Part shown: one piece after another, positions 8,397-17,351 of the stretch | Position numbering within the stretch: position 1 is the stretch's first letter | Layout of the letters: the number at the start of each line of letters is the position of its first letter | NCBI GenBank assembly: GCA_029062895.1 | Contig: JAIDPF010000069.1 | Coordinates: 1 to 64,000 of the forward strand | Length of the DNA: 64,000 bases | Direction: 5' to 3' | Source: Lachnospiraceae bacterium | Lineage (GTDB): Bacteria; Bacillota; Clostridia; Lachnospirales; Lachnospiraceae | Position numbers and translations under genes: made by a program | The notes under the pieces: generated by a model | What the model was told of the DNA's origin: nothing | Seen by the model: only the letters and a program-made list of their open reading frames with translations | The model's database searches: none

Positions 8397-9584
8397 TCAC
8401 ACTGATTCCAATACCACCGCATGTGCCACACCGGGCACCGTATTGCCTTCATTAAAACTTGTCTTGCTTAAAAGCGCTCCTGTAGGAATAAACAGAACTT
8501 TTTTCCACTGCTTATCCTCCAGATTTCTTAAGATCAGCGTCGAAAGGACAGCCGCCGAACATCCGCAGCCGCTGCCGCCCGCATGGGTATCCTGCCCACA
8601 GGCAGAGCCGTTGATCTCCTTCGCGTCCTGCTTGATGTTGCTACGCTCCGAACCCTGATAGGAAGCTGCCTTTTGATCCGCGGCCTTTTCCACTGTTGCA
8701 TTCCTGTTATCGGTGCGGATCGGTTCCGCATATGCCGCTCCGCTTCTTCCATAGATCTCAATCCCGCAGTCCATATGCACTTTGCTGATATCAAATCCTT
8801 TTTCCTTCAGCAGATGGATCAATGCTGTCTGTCCGATCACGCCGAGATCTCCCGTAATGATCCGGTCATAATCCTCCGGCACACAGGAAAAATCAGTAAA
8901 ATGACGATATATCGTATCTGCTGCCGCCGGCGCCATACACGCACCCATATTCATGGAATCCTTTAATCCGTAATCCACTACTTTTCCCGGTGTGATTGCC
9001 GTAATCTTTGCGCGGCAGCCGTGGTTCTGTTGATCAGATAAGACAAACGCGCCGCTGGCAGTCACCGTTCTGGTGGCTGATAACGGTCTTTGACCGCCAT
9101 AATCCAGCGGAAACCGGAACTCCTTTTCCGCACTGGCAAAATGACTAGACGTAACACATACGGTTTTGTCCGCGTATCCGCCATCAATCAGAATACTTCC
9201 AAGGCACAGTGATTCCCCACAGGTAGAACATGCCCCGTAAAGTCCAAATATAGGTATCTGACAGGATGCGCTGCCAAAACAGCTGGCCATAGACTGTCCC
9301 AACAGATCGCCTGACAACAGGTAACGGATATCCTGTTCCTGTAGACCGCCCTTTTCCAGCGCCAGTTGGATCGCTTTTTTCTGAAAGCTGCTCTCCGCTT
9401 CCTCCCAACTGTCCGCCCCCAGCTTATCATCCTCGGCAATCAAATCAAACCAACCACCCAAAGGTCCTTTCTGTTCTTTGCTTCCGCCTACGGCGGCGGA
9501 AGAATGAATAAAAACAGACCGGCTAAATTCAATACTCTGTACGCCGACCTGTCTTATTTTCTGATTGTCCATACCACACACCAT
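8397..9584 (-). CDS. spoVAD: stage V sporulation protein AD (SpoVAD) with an internal insertion
   Basis: A thiolase-fold protein of the SpoVA complex that binds dipicolinic acid during uptake into the forespore. Segments near the N-terminus (GVQSIEFSRSVFIHSSAAVGG), GACSTCGESLCLGS and HAGGSGCGCSAAVL identify it. It has 395 residues, against about 340 for the family. The excess is a polar stretch near residues 293-332 between GRSGAAYAEP and DTHAGG. The start is uncertain: AGAGAAAGG lies one base from the tracked ATG, so a GTG one codon in, or a later ATG, may be used. A sigma-G-like promoter lies about 40-70 bases upstream. Confidence 0.9.
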   Translation of the reverse strand: MVCGMDNQKIRQVGVQSIEFSRSVFIHSSAAVGGSKEQKGPLGGWFDLIAEDDKLGADSWEEAESSFQKKAIQLALEKGGLQEQDIRYLLSGDLLGQSMASCFGSASCQIPIFGLYGACSTCGESLCLGSILIDGGYADKTVCVTSSHFASAEKEFRFPLDYGGQRPLSATRTVTASGAFVLSDQQNHGCRAKITAITPGKVVDYGLKDSMNMGACMAPAAADTIYRHFTDFSCVPEDYDRIITGDLGVIGQTALIHLLKEKGFDISKVHMDCGIEIYGRSGAAYAEPIRTDNRNATVEKAADQKAASYQGSERSNIKQDAKEINGSACGQDTHAGGSGCGCSAAVLSTLILRNLEDKQWKKVLFIPTGALLSKTSFNEGNTVPGVAHAVVLESV

Positions 9585-9628
9585 GCCTTTCTCTCATCTG
9601 AGCAATTACTACTGCAAAATCTCAGGTG

Positions 9629-9657
9629 TAGTATATGGAGCTCTTCCTTTTTTATTC
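9629..9657 (-). promoter_or_regulatory. candidate sigma-G promoter of spoVAD
   Basis: Read on the minus strand, GAATA (9657-9653) and TATACTA (9635-9629) are separated by 17 bases. They resemble the sigma-G consensus GHATR and CATNNTA with one mismatch in the -10. spoVA genes are sigma-G targets in Bacillus. Such short motifs also occur by chance. Confidence 0.35.
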
Positions 9658-9784
9658 TGTTTCACTTCAAACAAACATAATATATTAAATATTATCCCGC
9701 TTGGGAGCCACCAGTTTCCTGCTTGAGCGCCACTCGCATATTACCTCTAAGTTTCCGGCGTTCCAAGTAATTTCCCTTTCATTC

Positions 9785-10393
9785 TTATTCTTCATCCGGT
9801 GCCTGACCAACATGAGCAAGCCATTTGCAATCGGTCACTTCCATATGTGTGAAAGTTGCCTTAAAAGAAGAATCCTCCGGGCTGCATGCATAAATGCCAA
9901 ACTGGATCTCATTATCTGCCTTCCACATATGGCAGACTCTCATCTGGGAATAATGGACACCATCTTCAGAGCATTCGATACAGTAATCATCCTCCCGCCT
10001 GCTAAAGCGGTACCACATGGATTTTATATCTGCCGGAATGGCTGTTGTTGCCCAATCGGAATATCCCATATTGGTCGCAACACTACCCAGATGCTGATAC
10101 TCTTCATTTTCATATTCAATAGAACCTTTCAGCCAGTTCTCACTGTCAAGATACATAACTACACCGCACTGGTCAAAACGATGTTTGCTTTCAAATTCAG
10201 TCTTAACAATAAATGAAAAATATTTCTCTGGTGTCTTCATCTGAAGAACCGGCGCGTTATCATTCCTAAAATGATAATAAGTTCTCTGCCAAAGATCGGT
10301 GTGGGGACTGGTAATGATCTCTATCTTATCCTCGCTGACCGTATAATCTTTTGGGTGTCTTATCCATGACCAGTTGTTTTTGTTTATTTTCAT
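9785..10393 (-). CDS. DUF1349 family protein (concanavalin A-like beta-sandwich)
   Basis: A 202-residue protein without signal peptide or membrane segments. Motifs HTDLWQRTYYHF, FDQCGVVMYLD and the C-terminal KATFTHMEVTDC are typical of DUF1349 (YesU-like), a lectin/glucanase-fold family found near carbohydrate genes. Binding to or processing of an oligosaccharide is plausible but unproven. GGAGA precedes the ATG by 9 bases. The neighbouring minus-strand gene upstream, a glucosyltransferase-type membrane protein, ends 165 bases away. Confidence 0.82.
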   Translation of the reverse strand: MKINKNNWSWIRHPKDYTVSEDKIEIITSPHTDLWQRTYYHFRNDNAPVLQMKTPEKYFSFIVKTEFESKHRFDQCGVVMYLDSENWLKGSIEYENEEYQHLGSVATNMGYSDWATTAIPADIKSMWYRFSRREDDYCIECSEDGVHYSQMRVCHMWKADNEIQFGIYACSPEDSSFKATFTHMEVTDCKWLAHVGQAPDEE

Positions 10394-10558
10394 ATAATTG
10401 TATCTCCATCGTTATCCTTATAATTTTTATTTTCCTCTTTAACATCACCATTAAAACTTCTTTATTATGCTATAAGGGATACTCCGTTTGGCTTTCCCCA
10501 TTTTTGTCTAAACCTATCATTTGATGAAAAAGTTATACCATTTTTTCTTATTTTATGG

Positions 10559-12136
10559 CTAATTATCCTGCACCTCAATATTTGATATCTTGATCACCAG
10601 AACTTCTCCTACAAAAGCGATAGATCCCTCATTCGGATACGTCGGCATCCTTACCACCTCTGGATCCTCCCATGATACCCTCGTATAGTTGATGGGTACA
10701 GCCAGTTCATATTTGATAAACGCTTCCTCTGTCCCGGTATATGTCAGCGGTGTCTTTGTCATACCATATGGCAAGAGGTCTTCCAGCCCCTCCATCTCCT
10801 GTAGATAAGGCGAACTCCCAAAAGGACCACAGAATGCCACCGGCGTTATACCCGGTTCGTAACCCTCTACCTCTTCCATATCCATAATGATCCTTGTCAT
10901 AAATGACGTGATTGCCCGGTCCTGCAGTTCCCTTTTCAGATATACCTGATTGGCATAGACCACATTGGTCCATATCATGCACAACACAGACAGCCAGACT
11001 GCCGCTTTCACCCATACGCCACTTTTCTCCTCCGCCAGCCCGATGACAAATACATACAGCAATACAAGGGCATACAACGTCAGAATATGATCATTTCCTT
11101 TCGATATGATGCATACAAAATTCATAGCTGCCGGCAGAACCAGAAGCAGAAGCGCCTGAAGCAGATACTGCCAGATCTTCCTTCCTTTTTTCAGATTTTT
11201 TTTGACCATCATAAAGATCAGACCTGCCACTACAATGATATTGGCTCCGCACAATAAATATTTCCAGACAATACTCAAAGAACGTCCTCTAAATATCATA
11301 GTCACAAATGTGTCCGGATGCGTTAGGTAATAAAAGACCTTCTGGTAAGCAAGTCCGATCGTTGAGAACAAAGATGTCTCCGTATAGTCGCCCAGAGCCG
11401 CCAGTCCATTATAGGAGTCCGCGACCCAGATGCCGAAAATTCGCCGGATCACCTGCCACATCAGATAATATAGAAGTGCTGCTGCCAGAAGCGCAGCGCA
11501 ATAGTAAATAGTTTTCTTAATAAAATACTTGATCTCCGAACTTTTCTGCACTTCCCGAATCAATAGAAAAATCACAAGCACGATAGATACGGAGATATAT
11601 GCCTGATAGATCCCCATCGCCACTGCCAGCGTGACCGCCCCCAGACACAGAAATCTCCATGTCCCCTTCTTACACAGCCAAACTCCTGCAACTGCCAAAA
11701 ACAGCGACAGCATGAAAAAATCCACCCATGGAAGAAAGGAGGCATTGAGCGCCGTCAGCACGGCATTACATGCCATAACACCGGAAATCATATTGATAGA
11801 GATCAGTTTCCTGATCTCCAGCAGGTCAACCACCAGATAAACGCTAAACGACAGCCAGAGTACCGCGCAGAAAGAAATCAACCAAGGATTACACAATCCT
11901 CCCCGCAAGAAGAGCAGGATCGGCTGTAGAACCCTTCCCAGCGCAATCTGCCATGCACTGTCGTCCTGATAGATCTGCAGCAGGGCATCATGGGCAAACA
12001 TATTATTGGAAAAACGGTATCCATGGGCAAACAAATACCAGAACACAACGGAACAAAACACGCACAAATATCTCTGCGTCGGTTTTTCATATGTTTTTTC
12101 TGCCAGTCGTATCATTGTATTCTTACTCCATTTCAT
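10559..12136 (-). CDS. polytopic membrane glucosyltransferase (Glucos_trans_II/GtrII-like)
   Basis: A 525-residue protein with about 11 hydrophobic segments and a soluble C-terminal region (from about residue 410). The N-terminal pattern with NNMFAHDALLQIY and GRVLQPILLFLRGG matches the Glucos_trans_II family (GtrII-like, GT-C fold), which transfers sugars from polyprenyl-phosphate donors outside the membrane. The acidic HD pair near residues 49-50 is where GT-C enzymes carry their catalytic Asp. No strong ribosome binding site is visible. The acceptor is unknown. Confidence 0.75.
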   Translation of the reverse strand: MKWSKNTMIRLAEKTYEKPTQRYLCVFCSVVFWYLFAHGYRFSNNMFAHDALLQIYQDDSAWQIALGRVLQPILLFLRGGLCNPWLISFCAVLWLSFSVYLVVDLLEIRKLISINMISGVMACNAVLTALNASFLPWVDFFMLSLFLAVAGVWLCKKGTWRFLCLGAVTLAVAMGIYQAYISVSIVLVIFLLIREVQKSSEIKYFIKKTIYYCAALLAAALLYYLMWQVIRRIFGIWVADSYNGLAALGDYTETSLFSTIGLAYQKVFYYLTHPDTFVTMIFRGRSLSIVWKYLLCGANIIVVAGLIFMMVKKNLKKGRKIWQYLLQALLLLVLPAAMNFVCIISKGNDHILTLYALVLLYVFVIGLAEEKSGVWVKAAVWLSVLCMIWTNVVYANQVYLKRELQDRAITSFMTRIIMDMEEVEGYEPGITPVAFCGPFGSSPYLQEMEGLEDLLPYGMTKTPLTYTGTEEAFIKYELAVPINYTRVSWEDPEVVRMPTYPNEGSIAFVGEVLVIKISNIEVQDN

Positions 12137-12192
12137 TTCTTTTTATTTCCCATACTGCCTTCGGCAGTTCAATTAAATATGAATTAGGATAT

Positions 12193-12406
12193 CAAAAAAC
12201 CTAATTAATAAATGTTGCTTGTCAAATTGTGCAAAAGATGTTTGTGCAAGCGACTTTTGCGCCATGAAAATGAGACTCAAAAATCGTGGAAGCCTTTGCT
12301 GAACACGATTTTCGCTTTAAGAGGCTCATTTTCATGTTTGGCGCAAGGAGTGCGCACAAATTCTTTTGCGCAATTTGACATTTACAGTTTTCAGTTAGGT
12401 TTTTTG
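12193..12406. repeat. 214-base imperfect palindrome between the glucosyltransferase gene and azlD
   Basis: Nested inverted repeats: outer CAAAAAACCTAA / TTAGGTTTTTTG (12193-12204, 12395-12406); middle GTCAAATTGTGCAAAAGA / TTCTTTTGCGCAATTTGAC; inner ATGAAAATGAG / CTCATTTTCAT; and a central AAAATCGTG / CACGATTTT hairpin. The loop has GCCTTTGCTG, the complement of the CAGCAAAGGC core found in the 1763 and 16408 repeats. Short ORFs on both strands are by-products of the symmetry. The remaining bases of the 320-base gap hold nothing recognisable. Confidence 0.85.
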
Positions 12407-12457
12407 ACACCCTAATCATAAATTTGAATACCGCAAACCTACTCTTGCTGTGAGTAA

Positions 12458-12766
12458 TTACCGCACCACTAATTCCAGTAAAAATACCACCACACAGGCA
12501 GCTACTGACACCTTAAACAATCCCTGCCCTTTATATGCCATGACCAATGCCGTAACAAACCCTGCAATTCCCGTCCATTGATTGCCGGTTGCGGATATGA
12601 TCGCCGGAAATGTCATCACTGCCAGCGTCACATAGGGTACATAATATAAAAATGACCTTACTGTTTTATTTTTGATCTCTTTTCTGATTAAAGTCAGCGG
12701 TAGCATACGGATCAGGTAAGTTACCACAGCCATAATCAGCAGATATATCCAGATATTATGATTCAT
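12458..12766 (-). CDS. azlD: AzlD family branched-chain amino acid exporter subunit
   Basis: A 102-residue membrane protein with about four hydrophobic segments. TYLIRMLPL near the N-terminus and FLYYVPYVTLAVMTFPAI are AzlD hallmarks. With AzlC it forms a two-component exporter of branched-chain amino acids and analogues. It follows azlC by 58 bases on the same strand, the usual arrangement. Confidence 0.92.
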   Translation of the reverse strand: MNHNIWIYLLIMAVVTYLIRMLPLTLIRKEIKNKTVRSFLYYVPYVTLAVMTFPAIISATGNQWTGIAGFVTALVMAYKGQGLFKVSVAACVVVFLLELVVR

Positions 12767-12824
12767 TTCTGATTTATTATCTCCTGTTTCCTTGCTTTAT
12801 TTCATGCACTTTATTTTCTTTACC

Positions 12825-13577
12825 CTAATTTTCCGCCGTCTGTAATTCTTCGTCTTCTGGCAGATCTTTTGGAAATAAGATCGCGGCGGTCAGCGAGATC
12901 GCCACCGTCAATACAATAATTCTTGTTCCGGCAGAGATCTCCTTCACATAAGGCATCACTGTAAACGCCAAGCTTCCTATCATAGCGGCAACCACCGCCA
13001 ACGCCACATGCTTATCCTGTTTTGCCGGCGGAATGAAGATTGCCACAAACATTCCATACAAAGCAATACTCAATGCATTGACGATCCGCTGCGGAAGGAT
13101 ATTTCCCATAACCACGCCCAGACATGTCCCAATCGTCCAGCCGGGAATTGCAAGCGCCATGGCGCCGTAAGAATAAAGCGGGTCCAATTTCCCTGAAACG
13201 CCGATTGAGATTCCGAAAATCTCATCCGTCACGCCAAATGCCACCAGAAACCGATGAAAAAACGGCATCCCGGGGTCCAATTTCTGGGACAACGCACAGG
13301 ACATCAGCATATAGCGGATATTGATCACCAGCTGAGATATCGCCATCTCCAGATAGGGGGCATTGGCTGCGATCAATGTCAATGCCGCTGCTTCACCTGC
13401 CGATGTCAGATTCGTCAGCGACATCGCTGTTGCCGCAATAGCGGAAACACCGATCTGCTTCGCCTGTATTCCCAACGAAAAGGATACCGCAAAATATCCA
13501 AGCGCAATCGGCACGCCGTCTCTCATACCATTCTTAAATACTTTCCAATGTATAGCCGCCTTCTCTTTCATAATCAT
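12825..13577 (-). CDS. azlC: AzlC family branched-chain amino acid exporter, large subunit
   Basis: A 250-residue polytopic membrane protein. GMRDGVPIALGYFAVSFSLGI near residue 17, SLTNLTSAGEAAA, and INIRYMLMS are conserved AzlC stretches. It pairs with AzlD immediately downstream. An AGAGAG site precedes the ATG. Upstream on the minus strand TTGTAA, an 18-base spacer and TAGAAT could be its promoter. The XRE regulator gene diverges from it across 250 bases and might control it as well as the pot operon. Confidence 0.93.
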   Translation of the reverse strand: MIMKEKAAIHWKVFKNGMRDGVPIALGYFAVSFSLGIQAKQIGVSAIAATAMSLTNLTSAGEAAALTLIAANAPYLEMAISQLVINIRYMLMSCALSQKLDPGMPFFHRFLVAFGVTDEIFGISIGVSGKLDPLYSYGAMALAIPGWTIGTCLGVVMGNILPQRIVNALSIALYGMFVAIFIPPAKQDKHVALAVVAAMIGSLAFTVMPYVKEISAGTRIIVLTVAISLTAAILFPKDLPEDEELQTAEN

Positions 13578-13676
13578 GCTCTCTATATTTTTCTCATTTT
13601 CCTGTCTTTTTTCATGCTACCAACGTGGACAGCAGTCATATTCTATCATATTTTTTTATTATTTTACAATATATGA

Positions 13677-13704
13677 TTGACATTATATTGAATACCTGTA
13701 TAAT
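13677..13704 (+). promoter_or_regulatory. sigma-A-type promoter for the XRE-cupin regulator
   Basis: TTGACA (13677-13682) and TATAAT (13699-13704) are both perfect, with a 16-base spacer. The gene starts 124 bases downstream, so the transcript would carry a long leader of unknown purpose. No other promoter this strong precedes potA, so it may drive the whole regulator-pot unit. Confidence 0.7.
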
Positions 13705-13828
13705 AAAAACAGCAAATAAAACAATCTCTAAACTTTAAGTATATTTTTACTGCGACTTTTTTCAAGCCGTCTGCCCAAAAATATGCTATTTAATAAATAT
13801 ACTATTTTTAGGAAGGTGTACTTATAAA

Positions 13829-14380
13829 ATGTATAATGATTTAAAGCTGGGGCAACGTTTGAAAGATCTCCGCAATGAACACAGTCTTACACAGCAGGAA
13901 CTCGCCGACCGCACTGAACTAACCAAGGGTTACATATCACAATTGGAACGCGACCTGACGGTTCCATCAGTTCCGACACTGTTAGACATCCTGCAATGTC
14001 TGGGCTGTACCCCCGGAGAATTTTTCAGCGATACGAAAAAACCACCCGTGGTCTATCATCAGGACGACTATTTTGAAAAAATCGACGAGGAAAACCAAAA
14101 TACGATCCAATGGCTTGTCGCCGATGCCCAGAAAAACATGATGGAACCTTTGTTGATCCGGCTTGCTCCCGGCGGAAACACGGTTTCCGATAAAGCGCAT
14201 ACCGGTGAAGAATTTGGTTATGTCCTAAAGGGACAGATCCGGCTGGTGCTGAATGAAACCAGCTATCTGATTAAAACAGGAGAATCTTTTTATTACTCCT
14301 GTTCCCAAAAACATCAGATATTTAACGCGGGCAATACTATCGCTGCCTTTTTATGGATCAGCACCCCGCCCAGCTTTTAA
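13829..14380 (+). CDS. XRE-family regulator with C-terminal cupin domain
   Basis: 183 residues: an N-terminal helix-turn-helix (about residues 8-62; TQQELADRTELTKGYISQLERD is the HTH core) and a C-terminal cupin domain (about 105-180; HTGEEFGYVLKGQIRLVLNE). This architecture matches PuuR-like regulators, in which the cupin senses a small metabolite. It lies 93 bases before potABCD on the same strand, so control of polyamine uptake is the likely job. GGAAGGTG lies upstream with rather long spacing. Confidence 0.88.
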   Translation: MYNDLKLGQRLKDLRNEHSLTQQELADRTELTKGYISQLERDLTVPSVPTLLDILQCLGCTPGEFFSDTKKPPVVYHQDDYFEKIDEENQNTIQWLVADAQKNMMEPLLIRLAPGGNTVSDKAHTGEEFGYVLKGQIRLVLNETSYLIKTGESFYYSCSQKHQIFNAGNTIAAFLWISTPPSF

Positions 14381-14473
14381 AGCGGTTACTATCAGCGCAT
14401 AATTAATTACATTTATAAATTATATAAGCACATAATTTTCACGCAAACGCACTTATTTTATGAGGTACATAAC

Positions 14474-15544
14474 ATGCAGGAAAACATATTATCCTTAAAC
14501 AATATTACAAAATCATTTGATGGAGAACTGGTTCTGGAGGATCTTTCTCTGGAAATCAAGCGCAATGAATTTGTCACGCTCCTTGGTCCATCCGGCTGCG
14601 GAAAAACAACTACGCTTCGGATTATTGCAGGCTTTGTCATGCCCGATCAGGGCAGCGTTTTAATGGAGGGGGAAGATATCACTACGCTTCCTACGGAAAA
14701 ACGCTGTATCAATACAGTCTTCCAGAAATATGCTTTGTTTCCACACATGACCGTTGCGGAAAATATTGCTTTTGGTCTAAAAATCAAAAAAAAGGATGAC
14801 GATTATATCAACAAAAAAATCAAGTATGCTCTGGAACTTGTTAATCTTACTGGCTTTGAAAAAAGAAAGCCGCGTTCTTTAAGCGGCGGACAGCAGCAAA
14901 GAATCGCCATTGCACGGGCAATCGTCAATGAACCGCAGATTCTTTTATTAGACGAACCCCTTGGCGCGCTTGACCTAAAGCTCCGGCAGGATATGCAGAA
15001 GGAATTGATCCGGCTGAAAAAAGAACTTGGCATTACCTTTATCTATGTTACCCATGATCAGGAGGAAGCCCTGACAATGTCCGATAAGATCGTCGTTATG
15101 AATCAGGGATATATCCAGCAGATCGGCACACCGGAAGATATCTACAATGAGCCGCAGAATGCTTTTGTTGCGGATTTTATCGGTTCCGCCAACCTGCTTG
15201 CCGGAACGATGATCCAAGATGAACTGGTCAGCATCAATGACGTCCGCTTTGACTGTGTGGATAAAGGCTTTGGCAACAATAAACCCGTAGATGTGGTGAT
15301 CCGTCCCGAGGATGTGGAAATACGGGAAAAGGGTCAGGGGATTTTCCCAGCCGTTGTCACCTCTGTTTTATTTAAGGGCGTCCACTATGAAATTTTTGCA
15401 AAGGGAATCGGCATTGACTGGATGATCCACACCACCGCCTATCATGAAGTCGGCGCGGAGATCGATCTGTATGTGAAACCGTTTAATATCCAAATCATGA
15501 ATAAACCGGAGTCGGAGGATGAGGCTGTCATCCAGAAGGAATAA
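14474..15544 (+). CDS. potA: spermidine/putrescine ABC transporter, ATP-binding subunit
   Basis: The cytoplasmic ATPase of the polyamine importer, 356 residues. Walker [10 protein letters not shown] (residues 37-45), signature LSGGQQQR, Walker [13 protein letters not shown] and the switch histidine in YVTHDQEEA are intact. A C-terminal TOBE-type domain (from about 250) is typical of this importer class. GAGGT precedes the start. potB follows 47 bases later. The substrate is inferred from the PotB, PotC and PotD neighbours. Confidence 0.95.
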   Translation: MQENILSLNNITKSFDGELVLEDLSLEIKRNEFVTLLGPSGCGKTTTLRIIAGFVMPDQGSVLMEGEDITTLPTEKRCINTVFQKYALFPHMTVAENIAFGLKIKKKDDDYINKKIKYALELVNLTGFEKRKPRSLSGGQQQRIAIARAIVNEPQILLLDEPLGALDLKLRQDMQKELIRLKKELGITFIYVTHDQEEALTMSDKIVVMNQGYIQQIGTPEDIYNEPQNAFVADFIGSANLLAGTMIQDELVSINDVRFDCVDKGFGNNKPVDVVIRPEDVEIREKGQGIFPAVVTSVLFKGVHYEIFAKGIGIDWMIHTTAYHEVGAEIDLYVKPFNIQIMNKPESEDEAVIQKE

Positions 15545-15591
15545 ACATAAGAAGTATAAAACCATTACATAAAGGAAAGGCATATCACCGT

Positions 15592-16407
15592 ATGAAACGT
15601 AAATATATCGCCGCCCCATATATCATTTGGATGAGCGCATTTATCGTACTTCCTCTTTTATTTGTGGCTTACTACGCGTTTACCGATAAAGCAGGGGGAT
15701 TTACTCTGGGAAATATAACCGCTATATTGGATTCACTGCATATCAAGGCAACACTACTGTCTCTGGAACTGTCGCTGGCATGTACTGCTCTCTGTCTGCT
15801 TGTATCATTCCCGCTGGCATTGGTGCTGCGCCGCCTGAATATGAATAATAAAGGGATCATTATTCTGATCATGATCTTACCCATGTGGATGAATTCCATC
15901 CTGAGAATCCTTGCGCTTCAGATGATTTTAAGCAAAAATGGAATTTTAAATATGATACTGTCATGGTTCGGAATCGCACCGCTTTCCATCATCAACACGC
16001 CCACTGCGATTGTCTTCGGTATGGTCTATGATTTTCTGCCTTATATGATCCTGCCGATCTACAATGCAGTCATGGATATTGATGATGATTTGATTGACGC
16101 CGCTAAAGATCTGGGTGCTTCCTATCCCTCTGTCGTGTGGCGCGTCATCCTGCCTTTGTCGAAGCCCGGTATCATCAGCGGGATTACAATGGTATTTATC
16201 CCCTGCCTGACCTCCTTCGTTATCCCTGACATCTTAGGCGGCGGCAAGATCCAGCTGCTCGGCAATGTTATTGAGCAGGAATTTATTACCAGCATGAACT
16301 GGCATCTGGGTTCGGGATTATCCTTTGCGTTGATGATCTTTGTGGTCATCGGGCTTGCATTTTCGCAAAAACAAGAGAAAAAAGACCGCGAATCACTGGT
16401 TTGGTAA
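15592..16407 (+). CDS. potB: spermidine/putrescine ABC transporter permease
   Basis: A 271-residue inner permease with six hydrophobic segments. The cytoplasmic EAA-type loop DLIDAAKDLGASYPSVVWRVILPLSKPGI docks with PotA. GGAAAGG lies upstream of the ATG. The gene is followed directly by a terminator-bearing repeat that separates it from potC by 131 bases, which is unusual for this operon. Confidence 0.94.
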   Translation: MKRKYIAAPYIIWMSAFIVLPLLFVAYYAFTDKAGGFTLGNITAILDSLHIKATLLSLELSLACTALCLLVSFPLALVLRRLNMNNKGIIILIMILPMWMNSILRILALQMILSKNGILNMILSWFGIAPLSIINTPTAIVFGMVYDFLPYMILPIYNAVMDIDDDLIDAAKDLGASYPSVVWRVILPLSKPGIISGITMVFIPCLTSFVIPDILGGGKIQLLGNVIEQEFITSMNWHLGSGLSFALMIFVVIGLAFSQKQEKKDRESLVW

Positions 16408-16500
16408 GTGTGAGAAGAACTTCTAATCGCTTGCAGCAAAGGCTGCTTCGCGAAGAAGTTTTAAGTCTCACACCGAAAAACGCAAAGGAAGCGTTTTTCA
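16408..16500. repeat. dispersed intergenic repeat, copy 2, between potB and potC
   Basis: It starts at the base after the potB stop. An outer stem GTGAGA..AACTTCT / AGAAGTT..TCTCAC encloses GCAGCaaagGCTGC, followed by GAAAAACGC (16475-16483) and GCGTTTTTC (16491-16499), a terminator-like hairpin. It matches the reverse complement of 1763-1876. A further small hairpin CCGCC/GGCGG (16512-16524) lies just before the potC ribosome binding site. Confidence 0.65.
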
Positions 16501-16538
16501 TTCCTATTTGAACCGCCAAAGGCGGCATGGAGGTTAGT

Positions 16539-17339
16539 GTGAAAAATTTTATCTGTAAATTTTATCTGACAATCATCATGATATTTTTATATGCACCGAT
16601 TTTGGTATTGGTGATACTGTCTTTTAACAGTTCTAAGTCGCGAGTCGTATGGGGCGGATTTACCTTAGACTGGTATCGTGATATTTTTCGTACTTCGGTG
16701 GTCAGCTCCGCGCTGCAGAATACCATTGTTCTTGCACTGGGATCTGCCTTTGTTGCAACAATCATCGCGCTTCTTGCCTGTATCGGCATTGATGCCATGA
16801 GAAGAAGGGAATACGCCGTTGTCATGGCTGTCACTAATATTCCCATGCTGAATGCTGACATCGTAACCGGTATTGCTATGATGCTTTTACTGATCCGCTT
16901 TATGCCTCTGGGATTTTCCAGTATCATGCTGGCGCATATTACATTTAATATTCCCTATGTCATCTTAAGCATCCTGCCCCGATTCAATCAATTGGACGTC
17001 AGTATCTACGAGGCGGCAAGGGATCTGGGAGCGGGACCGGTATATTCCTTTTTTAAGGTTGTACTGCCGGAACTGATGCCCGGCATTATCTCCGGATTTT
17101 TTATGGCGGTGACAATGTCCATGGATGATTTTGTAATCACTTATTTTACCAAAGGACCTGGAGTCAATACCTTATCCACCATGATCTATTCCCAGATCAG
17201 AAAAGGAATCCAGCCCACGATGTACGCGCTTTCCACGATCATCTTCCTGATCACTGTGCTGGTTCTGATTGTGGCAAATATATTGAGCGCGCCACCCAAA
17301 AAACACGGCATAAGAAAAATGCCGGCCAATCATATTTAA
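16539..17339 (+). CDS. potC: spermidine/putrescine ABC transporter permease
   Basis: The second permease subunit, about 267 residues with six hydrophobic segments and an EAA-type loop (SIYEAARDLGAGPVYSFFKVVLPE). The tracked ORF begins at ATG 16527, but GGAGG at 16529-16533 sits 5 bases before GTG 16539, giving a start at VKNFICKFYL; the GTG is preferred. potD follows 12 bases after the stop. The 5' flank is occupied by the repeat and a small hairpin. Confidence 0.93.
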   Translation: MKNFICKFYLTIIMIFLYAPILVLVILSFNSSKSRVVWGGFTLDWYRDIFRTSVVSSALQNTIVLALGSAFVATIIALLACIGIDAMRRREYAVVMAVTNIPMLNADIVTGIAMMLLLIRFMPLGFSSIMLAHITFNIPYVILSILPRFNQLDVSIYEAARDLGAGPVYSFFKVVLPELMPGIISGFFMAVTMSMDDFVITYFTKGPGVNTLSTMIYSQIRKGIQPTMYALSTIIFLITVLVLIVANILSAPPKKHGIRKMPANHI

Positions 17340-17351
17340 AAGAGAGGAAGC

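Noticed and set aside
12212-12419. Overlapping 65-67-residue ORFs on both strands
   Set aside because: Both come from the 214-base palindrome, which reads similarly on each strand; no coding signals.
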